Origin: Acidimicrobiia bacterium
GTDB taxonomy: Bacteria > Actinomycetota > Acidimicrobiia > IMCC26256 > PALSA-555
Reading direction: 5' to 3'
Assembly (NCBI GenBank): GCA_017853455.1
Contig: JAFMJM010000012.1
Coordinates: 1-21,375, forward strand
Length of the DNA: 21,375 bases
Below the pieces are notes generated by a model. It did no database searches. It was not told where the DNA came from and was given only the letters and a program-made list of their open reading frames with translations. Positions 6,943-12,921 of the stretch are shown here, piece by piece. Both the position numbers and the translations under genes were made by a program. Position 1 is the first letter of the stretch; each line of letters starts with the position of its first letter.

Positions 6943-7530
6943 TCAGGCTCCGGCGCTGCGCAGGTCGCGACGACGGCGGAGTGCGCCACCCGTCTCCACG
7001 ATCACCTGTACGAGGATCGCCGTGACCAGCGCCCAGAGGAGCACGACGACGGCGAGCGGCACGTACCGGCCCACGTCGGAGCCCACGACGATGTCGAGGA
7101 GCTTCTGGCTCGACAGGTAGCCCAGCTTGCGGGCCGGGATGCCCACCAACGCCAGGCCGAGCGGGACCGACACGACCCAGGCCACGAGGCGGAGCCACCA
7201 GGGTGCCCCGCGGGTCCGTCCGCCCGCGACGGGAGCCGCAGCCGGACTCCGATCCGATCGACCGCGACCACGACCGCCCGACGAACCACGGCCGCCCCGA
7301 TCGGCGGACGACGGAGCCTCCTCGACGGCGACCACGGCAGCACCGGCGGGCGCAACCGGAGCCGCCGACGGAGCCTGCCGTCGGCGCGGCGGCGCGGACG
7401 GTGGGTTCTGCGCGGGCGGAGTGGCTGGAGCGGGCGGCACGCCTCCACCGGGAACGACCGAGCCACCGGCACCAGCTCCGCGTCGCGGCGGCGGTGCGGC
7501 ACCACCCGACGACACGGGCGGCCCACTCAT
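6943..7530 (-). CDS. Hypothetical two-helix membrane protein coupled to trpD
   Basis: 195 aa. Residues 1-108 are low-complexity Pro/Ala/Gly/Arg, including a Gly/Arg-rich part (GRGSSGGRGRGRSDR near 80-94). Two hydrophobic helices follow at about 112-132 and 156-178, separated by a short segment (ARKLGYLSSQKLLDIVVGSDVGRY). The protein ends in a basic tail (ALRRRRDLRSAGA). The ATG overlaps the trpD stop by 4 bp (ATGA, 7527-7530), so translation is probably coupled to trpD. The family is not recognised. The Pro-rich cytoplasmic tail plus membrane segment resembles the unrelated protein at 1234. No link to tryptophan synthesis is evident. Confidence 0.75.
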   Translation of the reverse strand: MSGPPVSSGGAAPPPRRGAGAGGSVVPGGGVPPAPATPPAQNPPSAPPRRRQAPSAAPVAPAGAAVVAVEEAPSSADRGGRGSSGGRGRGRSDRSPAAAPVAGGRTRGAPWWLRLVAWVVSVPLGLALVGIPARKLGYLSSQKLLDIVVGSDVGRYVPLAVVVLLWALVTAILVQVIVETGGALRRRRDLRSAGA

Positions 7531-8573
7531 GCGGCGTCCCCTGCGGCGGACCGGCTCACCGTGCGCCAGTGGTCGAGCACCGAAGCGGCCCGCCCGTCGG
7601 CGAGCACGGCCAGGGCCTCCTCGACCCCGGCGGCGAGATCGTCGGCCCGACCGGCCACCACGAGCGCAGCCGCGGCGTTGAGCGCCACGATGTCGCGCAC
7701 CGGGCCCGGCTCACCGGCGACGACCCGCTCGACGACGGCGGCGTTGGTGGCGGCATCCCCGCCGACCAGCGCCGCCGGGTCGGGGGCGACGAAGCCCAAC
7801 GACGCCGGGTGGACGTCGAAGACCCGGACTTCACCGTGGCGCAGTTCGTGGACGGTCGACGGCGCAACGGTGCTGAGCTCGTCGAGCCCGTCATGGGCGT
7901 GGAAGACCAGCACGTGGGTGCGACCCAGATCGGCCAACGCACCGATGTAGCGCTCCGCCATCGCCGGGTCGGACACGCCGATGGCCTGGCGCCCGACCCC
8001 CGCCGGATTGGCGAGCGGGCCGAGGAAGTTGAAGGTGGTCGGCACGCCCAGCTCGCGGCGCACGGAGGCGGCGTGACGCCACGCCGGATGGAAGCGGGGC
8101 GCCAGGCAGAAGCCGATCCCGGCCTCGTCGATGCAGCGCGCCACCCCGGCGGGACCGAGATCGATCACGATGCCGAGCGCCTCGAGCACGTCGGCCGACC
8201 CGCACTGCGACGACGCTGCACGGTTGCCGTGCTTGGCGACCCGCACACCGGCGCCGGCGGCGACCAGGGCGGCCATGGTCGAGACGTTGACCGTGCCTGA
8301 GCGGTCACCGCCCGTACCGCAGGTGTCGACGAGGTCGGCGGCGTCGGCGACCTCGACGGTCTCGGCGAACTCGAGCACGGTACGCACCAGCGCGGCCAGC
8401 TCGGTCGGGGTCTCCCCCTTGGCCCGCAGCGCCACCGCGAAGGCGGCGATCTGGGCGTCGGTGGCGTCACCGGCCAGGATCGTCCGGATGGCACCGGCGG
8501 CGGCGAGCCCGTCGAGGTCCTCACCCCGCACGAGGGCCGCGAGCGCCCCGGAGAACGCCCCGTCCCCACTCAT
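7527..8573 (-). CDS. trpD: Anthranilate phosphoribosyltransferase
   Basis: 348 aa, full length. Transfers phosphoribose from PRPP to anthranilate, the second step of tryptophan synthesis after anthranilate synthase. Seen: LVDTCGTGGDRSGTVNVST (82-99), holding the PRPP/Mg glycine loop; AKHGNRAASSQCGSADVLEALG (114-135), with the usual KHGNR; FNFLGPLANPA mid-protein; and GLDELS, the late anthranilate/Mg site. The ATG at 8573 gives the family's normal N-terminus (a short helix, then AGAIRTILAGDATDAQIAAF). There is no good Shine-Dalgarno at this ATG, but a 9-codon upstream reading frame ends across it (see 8570-8596). Downstream it overlaps the membrane-protein gene. No other trp genes are in the window. 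Confidence 0.97.
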   Translation of the reverse strand: MSGDGAFSGALAALVRGEDLDGLAAAGAIRTILAGDATDAQIAAFAVALRAKGETPTELAALVRTVLEFAETVEVADAADLVDTCGTGGDRSGTVNVSTMAALVAAGAGVRVAKHGNRAASSQCGSADVLEALGIVIDLGPAGVARCIDEAGIGFCLAPRFHPAWRHAASVRRELGVPTTFNFLGPLANPAGVGRQAIGVSDPAMAERYIGALADLGRTHVLVFHAHDGLDELSTVAPSTVHELRHGEVRVFDVHPASLGFVAPDPAALVGGDAATNAAVVERVVAGEPGPVRDIVALNAAAALVVAGRADDLAAGVEEALAVLADGRAASVLDHWRTVSRSAAGDAA

Positions 8574-8596
8574 CGACCCCGGCCCCGGCTCTCCAT
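8570..8596 (-). CDS. Putative 8-residue upstream ORF of trpD (MESRGRGR)
   Basis: ATG at 8596 encodes MESRGRGR and stops with the TGA at 8572-8570, which overlaps the trpD ATG (ATGA). The -10 TAGACT lies 9 bases before this ATG, so transcription would start about 2-3 bases upstream of it, making the small ORF near-leaderless. It contains no Trp codon, so it is not a classic attenuator peptide. It may deliver ribosomes to trpD by termination-reinitiation. Translation is not shown. Confidence 0.35.
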   Translation of the reverse strand: MESRGRGR

Positions 8597-8605
8597 GAAC
8601 GGCCG

Positions 8606-8611
8606 AGTCTA
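8606..8611 (-). promoter_or_regulatory. Candidate -10 (TAGACT) of the trpD operon
   Basis: TAGACT on the minus strand implies a transcription start near 8598-8599, about 25 bases ahead of the trpD ATG and just before the upstream ORF. Confidence 0.5.
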
Positions 8612-8645
8612 CGGGAACCTCCGGGTCCGCCCGCAGGCGACCGGG

Positions 8646-8951
8646 TCAGGCGCTACGGCGCATCCGCCGGATCAGCCGCCGCCGCTCGATGGCGGTCATC
8701 CCACCCCAGACGCCGTCCTTCTCGCGGGCGGCGAGGGCGTGGTCGAGACAGGCGTCCTTGACCGGGCAGAGGGCGCAGATCGCCTTGGCCTCGTCGCCCG
8801 GGTCGGCCTCGGCCGGGTGGAACACGATGGGGTCCACGCCCCGACAGCGGGCCCGGAGGCGCCAGTCGAGGTCCTCGCCGATGGGGGTGGCCTTCGGGGC
8901 GGGAGCCACGACGGCGGTGAGGGTCTCGCCGGCTTCGGGGGTCTCTCGCAT
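8646..8951 (-). CDS. WhiB-family iron-sulfur transcriptional regulator
   Basis: 101 aa. Four cysteines with WhiB spacing: C36, then 22 residues to C59, CxxC to C62, and five residues to C68. These ligate a [4Fe-4S] cluster. GVWGGMT at 80-86 is the family turn that contacts the sigma factor, and the Arg-rich C-terminus ERRRLIRRMRRSA is the DNA-contacting tail. WhiB proteins act with the primary sigma factor and respond to oxygen, NO or redox state. Subtype is uncertain; its length and tail recall WhiB1/WhiB2. The ATG at 8951 is chosen; the frame is open further upstream (to about 9035), but that part shows no WhiB sequence. Divergent from the membrane protein at 9107. Confidence 0.93.
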   Translation of the reverse strand: MRETPEAGETLTAVVAPAPKATPIGEDLDWRLRARCRGVDPIVFHPAEADPGDEAKAICALCPVKDACLDHALAAREKDGVWGGMTAIERRRLIRRMRRSA

Positions 8952-9106
8952 GAAGAACACTGACACCGCCTCGTGGGATGGGCGAAGGACGACGACCGTC
9001 CGGTGACTTGCAGCGGGGAGAACCGGACCCGGCACCGGACTATTCCGCCGCCCGCACCCCGGGCGGGTCCGGTCGTGACCCCCACCACCGCTCCGGATGA
9101 GGCACG

Positions 9107-9613
9107 ATGAGGGGCGTGACCACGGAACCCACGTCGACCGTCGCTCCGCCGGGACTCCCGGCCCGGCCGCGGATCAGTCCGGGTGCGGCGGCGTCGGGTG
9201 CGATCGTCGCCTTCGTGGCGGTGGTGCTGGTCGCCACCGCCCGCTCGGTCCTGGCCCACGCCTTCCCGACGTTCGACGATTCGGCGTGGTTGGCCGTCCT
9301 GTACCTCGTCGTCGTCGGCGCATACGTCGCCGCCGGGTGGGTCGCCGTCCGCCGCTCGCCGGCGGTCGCCCCGGTGGTGGTCGGCCCGGTCGCGACCGTG
9401 GCTGCGGTCGTCGCCTGGATCCCGGTCCGGGTGCTGATCTGGGTCGCCCGCGACGAACACCGCAGCCTCCTCGGCGGACACGACCCGGCCCTGCCGATCG
9501 GCCCGGTCGTCGTGAACCTGATCGTCGCCGCCGCGGCCGGCGCCCTCGGAGCGTGGTGGGCGGTGCAGGCCGCATCCCGTGCCGGCGCAGCAGCGCACGA
9601 CCCCGTCGCCTGA
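9107..9613 (+). CDS. Hypothetical four-helix membrane protein
   Basis: 168 aa, not recognised. Four hydrophobic segments lie at about 29-50, 61-82, 88-114 and 131-153, with a short cytoplasmic Pro-rich N-terminus. A loop between helices 3 and 4 (VARDEHRSLLGGHDPALP, ~113-130) contains two His and several acidic residues. The start could be the ATG at 9107 or the GTG at 9116 (VTTEPT). CACGAT ends 7 bases before the GTG, which would fit the leaderless pattern weakly. Divergent from whiB, so possibly under its control (inference). Ends in a strong hairpin. Confidence 0.65.
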   Translation: MRGVTTEPTSTVAPPGLPARPRISPGAAASGAIVAFVAVVLVATARSVLAHAFPTFDDSAWLAVLYLVVVGAYVAAGWVAVRRSPAVAPVVVGPVATVAAVVAWIPVRVLIWVARDEHRSLLGGHDPALPIGPVVVNLIVAAAAGALGAWWAVQAASRAGAAAHDPVA

Positions 9614-9618
9614 GTCAC

Positions 9619-9650
9619 CCGTCGACGGTCGGGCCGCGCCCGGTCGACGG
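9619..9650. terminator. Strong bidirectional hairpin between convergent genes
   Basis: Outer 8-bp stem CCGTCGAC (9619-9626) / GTCGACGG (9643-9650), a 3-base bulge, then an inner 5-bp stem CGGGC / GCCCG closing a CGC loop. It sits 5 bases after the stop at 9613 and 5 bases before the end of the convergent gene at 9656. No T-tract. Confidence 0.6.
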
Positions 9651-9655
9651 CCGGA

Positions 9656-9997
9656 TCAGATCAGGACCGTGCCACCCCGGCGGACGACGTCCGCGAGCAC
9701 GTCGGACATCACCTCGGCGAGCTCCTCGGGAGTACCCGGCAGGTCGAGGTAGTCGGCTTCGTCGTCGGCGTAGACCAGGCGGACCCCACTGCGGCCGGTG
9801 AACGACCGGTACCGCGTGCGCCCGAGCCGTCGGTGCTCGCGCTTCATCCCGGCCTTGCGGGTCTGGCCCATCTCGACCGAGACGATCTCGGCGATCTCCA
9901 CGTCGGCCACGACCTTGGTCCGGAAGCCCGAACGCTGGACGATCCGCAGGACGCCGTCGCGGACCTCGAAGGTGTGGTCGTCGATGGTGGTGTGCAC
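9656..9997 (-). CDS. Small conserved protein, paralog of the adjacent gene
   Basis: 113 aa from the GTG at 9997 (VHTTIDDHTFEVRDGVLRIV). Alternating hydrophobic residues suggest a beta-barrel of PH-like type, followed by a C-terminal helix (TPEELAEVMSDVLADVVRRGG) and a hydrophobic end TVLI. The upstream neighbour (10053-10400) has the same length, strand pattern and ending (helix, then RRxGGxVxI), so the two look like an old tandem duplication. There are no catalytic motifs. AGG lies a few bases upstream of the GTG. The frame continues upstream, but that part lies antisense over the neighbour's 3' end. Function unknown. Confidence 0.65.
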   Translation of the reverse strand: MHTTIDDHTFEVRDGVLRIVQRSGFRTKVVADVEIAEIVSVEMGQTRKAGMKREHRRLGRTRYRSFTGRSGVRLVYADDEADYLDLPGTPEELAEVMSDVLADVVRRGGTVLI

Positions 9998-10052
9998 CGA
10001 ACCTGCCCTTCGGTCACCCGGACTCCCCGGGGCGTGCCCATTCTGCCGCAGA

Positions 10053-10400
10053 TCAGACGATGACCACTCCACCGGCCCGACGAATCTCGTCGACGAGCGG
10101 TGCCAGCGAACGGAGGACCGTCTCGGGACGACCCAGGACCACGAAGTACCGGCGGTGACCGTCACGGAAGCGGAACACCAGGCCCGTCTGACTCCGGGCG
10201 TTGGTGTACCGGGGCTTGCGGAACGGCAGGCGCCGGACCTCGCCGTCGGTGGGGCGGGTCCGGGCGGCCTCGATCGACTCGACCTCCGACAGGGCGACGT
10301 CGAGCACGACCTGCTTGCGCAGTCGGGACTCCCGCTCCTCGATGACCATCCGTCCGGCGGTCACCCGGAACGTCAGATCCCCGATCTCTTGCCTGAACAT
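10053..10400 (-). CDS. Small conserved protein, PH-like fold candidate
   Basis: 115 aa. It opens with beta-strand-rich sequence (LTFRVTAGRMVIEERESRLRKQVVLDVALSEVESIEAAR), has a basic middle (RRLPFRKPRY), then YFVVLG and a C-terminal helix PETVLRSLAPLVDEIRRAGG ending VVIV. Paralogous to the downstream gene by layout and by the shared ending. The ATG at 10400 has GGAG with normal spacing. A TAAGAT -10 about 30 bases upstream gives a short leader. No catalytic residues can be assigned, so binding of lipid, protein or ligand is only a possibility. Confidence 0.65.
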   Translation of the reverse strand: MFRQEIGDLTFRVTAGRMVIEERESRLRKQVVLDVALSEVESIEAARTRPTDGEVRRLPFRKPRYTNARSQTGLVFRFRDGHRRYFVVLGRPETVLRSLAPLVDEIRRAGGVVIV

Positions 10401-10430
10401 GAACTCTCCGACGTCCTGAACCGGGTGGCG

Positions 10431-10436
10431 ATCTTA
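10431..10436 (-). promoter_or_regulatory. Candidate -10 (TAAGAT) for the small paralog pair
   Basis: TAAGAT on the minus strand implies a leader of about 24 bases carrying the GGAG before the ATG at 10400. It lies in the 179-bp divergent gap with the sulfotransferase. Confidence 0.45.
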
Positions 10437-10521
10437 CGGGGAACCGGGCCCAGAGCCGATGATCCGCGGGCCGCGGGCTCCGGGTCCGGAGGCTCCGGCA
10501 ACCCGGCGAAGGCGCCGTTGG

Positions 10522-10527
10522 TAACCT
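10522..10527 (+). promoter_or_regulatory. Candidate -10 (TAACCT) for the sulfotransferase
   Basis: TAACCT gives a leader of about 46 bases with GGGGAT near the ATG at 10580. Upstream at 10478-10491 is a 6-bp inverted repeat (CTCCGG-GT-CCGGAG) that could be an operator; in this GC context that may be chance. Confidence 0.4.
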
Positions 10528-10579
10528 CACCGGCGGCCGCCGGGGCCCCACTGCGGGGTCGGCGACGTGCGGGGATCGG

Positions 10580-11428
10580 ATGGAACGGCTCTTCCTCATC
10601 GGTGCCAACAAGGCGGGCACGACCGCCGTGCACCACTTCCTGGCCGCTCACCCCCAGATCTTCATGACGGTCAACAAGGAGCCGTCCTACTACTCGTGGG
10701 ACCCGGCTGCCGGGCGAGCGCCCGGCCCCTCCTTCGTCACCGATGCGGCTGCCTACGAGGAGCTGTTCGCCCTCGCCCGTGACGCCAGGGTGGCCGGGGA
10801 GTCGTCCACGGCGTATCTGCCCAACCGGACGGCCCGCGAGCGCATCCACACCGAGCATCCGACGGCCAGGATCCTGATGATCCTCCGCGACCCGTCCGAA
10901 CGGGCCCACTCGGCCCACTCGATGATGGTCCAACGGGGTGCGGAGCCGATGGTCGACTTCGCCGATGCGGTCGAACGCGAGTTGGGGGGCGACCGCACCT
11001 TCGACTACCTGCGGCTCGGTCGGTACGCCGACGACGTCGCGGCCTGGAGGGAGTCCTTCCCCGGGGCCCGGATCACCTTCTACCAGGACCTCGCGGCCGA
11101 TCCGCGGGCGTTCGTCGCCGGCATCCACGAGTGGCTCGGGGTCGACCCGTTCGACGGCGCCGACGTCGGGCACCGTCACAACGTCTCGGTCATCGCCGAT
11201 CGGTCCCGGGCCTACCGGATCCTCGGATCACCACGAGCCCGGGCCGTGGCCCGACGTCTCGTTCCGAGTGGGGCGCGACGCCGGGCACGCCACCGCCTCG
11301 AGCAACGCGCCCGGGCCACACCGCTCGACGCAGAGACCCGCCGCGTCCTGGTCGAGTACTACGAGTCCGACGTCCGCGCCCTCGAGGACCTCACCGGTCG
11401 CGACCTGACCGCCTGGCGGACCGTCTGA
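10580..11428 (+). CDS. PAPS-dependent sulfotransferase family protein
   Basis: 282 aa. The N-terminal 5'-phosphosulfate loop is IGANKAGTTAVHHFL (7-21; K11 is the expected catalytic/binding Lys). KEPSYYS at 33-39 matches the KEPxFF element of bacterial sulfotransferases. The 3'-phosphate binding motif is ILRDPSERAHSAH (101-113; R103 and S111). Later RYADDVAAWRESFP and ITFYQDLAADPRAF match the helix and strand typical of the family. It would move sulfate from PAPS to a hydroxyl on a glycan, lipid or small molecule. The acceptor is unknown. No signal peptide, so cytoplasmic. Convergent with the secreted beta-helix protein gene at 11456; only 27 bp separate them. Confidence 0.88.
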   Translation: MERLFLIGANKAGTTAVHHFLAAHPQIFMTVNKEPSYYSWDPAAGRAPGPSFVTDAAAYEELFALARDARVAGESSTAYLPNRTARERIHTEHPTARILMILRDPSERAHSAHSMMVQRGAEPMVDFADAVERELGGDRTFDYLRLGRYADDVAAWRESFPGARITFYQDLAADPRAFVAGIHEWLGVDPFDGADVGHRHNVSVIADRSRAYRILGSPRARAVARRLVPSGARRRARHRLEQRARATPLDAETRRVLVEYYESDVRALEDLTGRDLTAWRTV

Positions 11429-11455
11429 TCGAATCGATCGGCTGCACCGGACGGG

Positions 11456-12793
11456 TCAGCCGGTGAACGTCGGCTCGGGCTCCGGTGCGGGTCCGGGACC
11501 CGGCGGGGTCGGGTCGGGCTGGACCTCGAACGCCCCCATGTCGGACCGGCCGCCGTATGCCCGCACGTACGGCACACCCCGCTGGTCGGAAGTGTCACCG
11601 GGGAACGGTGGGAACGACGTCGGCCCGGCGTCGATCGCCGGCGACCCGGCGCGAAGCGCCCGGGTCTGGGTCGGACCGCCGTTGTCGGACAACGGATCGA
11701 GCTGCGGGTCCACCCCCGTCAGGTCGGAGGCGTCGGGCGTGAACCCCACCACGGACCCCTGGAAGAGGTTGTCGTGCTCGACCACGACACCGGCTGCGGC
11801 CGAGATCTCGTCGGTACCGGCGGTCCCGGCCGTGTTGCCGGCGAAGATCGAGCCGACCATGGTCAACGCGAGTGCAGGATCCGCTTGGAACAGTCCGCCA
11901 CCGGCACCTCCGGCGGCGTTGTCGGCGACGGTGGAGAACACCGTGGAGAAGGTGGCGGAGTACATGTGCAGGTGGAAGGCCCCGCCGTCGCCGGTGGCGG
12001 TGTTTCCGGTGATCGTGCAGTTGACGATCCGGACGTCGTGGGCCTGGTCGTACGTGGTGATCACACCACCGTCCCGACCGGCCGAGTTCCCCTCGAACGT
12101 CGAGCTCGAGATCGTGACCGGGCCGGTGTCGTAGATGTAGAGCGCCCCCGCGTTGAACGGGGTGTCGTTCCGGGCGAACGTCGAGTCGGAGATCGTCAAC
12201 GTCTCGGAGTACATCACCATGGCCGCCCCGGCGGAGCCGGCGACCGTGTTGTCGGCGAACACCACCCCGTCGAGGACGACGTCACCGAGCGCCTTGATGA
12301 AGGCGGCACCGCCGTTGCAGTCGGGCGTGCAGCCCCGGTCGGCGTGCTGGAGGGTCACGCCCGACAGCGAGAAGTCGGCCGGGCTGTCGACGTGCAGGAT
12401 CCGGGTGCCGTCACCCCCGTCGAGGACGAAGTCCGACGCCCCCGGGCCCACGATGACCAGCGAGTCGGCGGCGTTCGCACCCGTCACCTCGAGCGGTGAC
12501 GCCACGGCGACCGCACCGGGACCCGAGCAGGTGACGGTGATCGTGATCGTGTCGGCACCGTCGTGGGCGTTGGCGCCGGCGACGGCTGCACGTAGCGAAC
12601 CGACCCCACTGTCGGCGCAGGTCGTGACGGAGAACCCGTCGGCCGAGGCGATCCCGGCGGAGCCGACGACCACGGTGGCCGCACCCGAGGCCAGGACCGC
12701 CGCCGACCCGACCGCGGCGACCCGTCGGCGGTTCGCCGCCCGCCGTCGGGACCGATCGGGCAAGAACGACGCGTCCGGAGGAAGTGCGGGCAT
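11456..12793 (-). CDS. Secreted right-handed beta-helix protein, choice-of-anchor Q type (copy 1)
   Basis: 445 aa. A signal peptide with an RRR n-region (NRRRVAAVGSAAVLAS, about 21-36) has a predicted cleavage after ASA (residue 51); Sec or Tat. A CSLREA-like start follows: CADSGVGSLRAAVAGAN (59-75). The body is parallel beta-helix repeats of the form xTISxSTFxxNxA...GG. Near the C-terminus, DNGGPTQTRALRAGSPAIDAG is the choice-of-anchor Q signature. It ends in a Pro/Glu tail PTPPGPGPAPEPEPTFTG with no LPxTG motif or membrane helix. The ATG at 12793 is chosen because TACCGT ends 6 bases upstream. Tandem paralog of the gene at 12922. Such folds are surface or adhesion proteins or polysaccharide-active; no catalytic site was recognised. 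Confidence 0.85.
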   Translation of the reverse strand: MPALPPDASFLPDRSRRRAANRRRVAAVGSAAVLASGAATVVVGSAGIASADGFSVTTCADSGVGSLRAAVAGANAHDGADTITITVTCSGPGAVAVASPLEVTGANAADSLVIVGPGASDFVLDGGDGTRILHVDSPADFSLSGVTLQHADRGCTPDCNGGAAFIKALGDVVLDGVVFADNTVAGSAGAAMVMYSETLTISDSTFARNDTPFNAGALYIYDTGPVTISSSTFEGNSAGRDGGVITTYDQAHDVRIVNCTITGNTATGDGGAFHLHMYSATFSTVFSTVADNAAGGAGGGLFQADPALALTMVGSIFAGNTAGTAGTDEISAAAGVVVEHDNLFQGSVVGFTPDASDLTGVDPQLDPLSDNGGPTQTRALRAGSPAIDAGPTSFPPFPGDTSDQRGVPYVRAYGGRSDMGAFEVQPDPTPPGPGPAPEPEPTFTG

Positions 12794-12799
12794 CACGAA

Positions 12800-12805
12800 A
12801 CGGTA
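12800..12805 (-). promoter_or_regulatory. -10 element (TACCGT), leaderless, beta-helix copy 1
   Basis: TACCGT then TTCGTG then ATG on the minus strand. The paralog at 14235 has TAGCGT-CCCGTG-ATG, the same layout. Confidence 0.6.
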
Positions 12806-12869
12806 CCGCGCCGGTTCGACGGCGAACGGATACCGGGCCGGTCGGTCGGCCACCCCGACCTCGTCGAGT

Positions 12870-12905
12870 GGACGTTTCGTGGGGCCGGAGGCCCCCGAAA
12901 CGTCC
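12870..12905. terminator. Long hairpin terminator between the two beta-helix genes
   Basis: Stem of 16 bp with one bulged T: GGACGTTTCG-T-GGGGCC pairs with GGCCCC-CGAAACGTCC around a GGA loop. It lies 17 bases downstream of the stop of copy 2 (12922) and upstream of copy 1's promoter, so it would separate the two transcripts. No T-tract. Confidence 0.65.
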
Positions 12906-12921
12906 GGACGACGGGACCGGG

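Noticed and set aside
8570..8596. Classical tryptophan attenuator leader for trpD
   Set aside because: No Trp codons in the mini-ORF and no competing hairpins with a T-tract before the trpD start; only a reinitiation idea is kept.
8624..8642. Terminator hairpin after whiB
   Set aside because: Only seven pairs with a bulge (GGT-C-CGCC / GGCG-ACC) and no T-tract; too weak to list.
10478..10491. Inverted repeat CTCCGG-GT-CCGGAG as a regulator binding site
   Set aside because: Short and made of CCGG, common by chance in this composition; mentioned only as a weak possibility in the promoter entry.
11427..11439. Palindrome GATCGA-A-TCGATC after the sulfotransferase stop as a terminator
   Set aside because: The stem is short and AT-containing with almost no loop, and there is no T-tract; likely chance.
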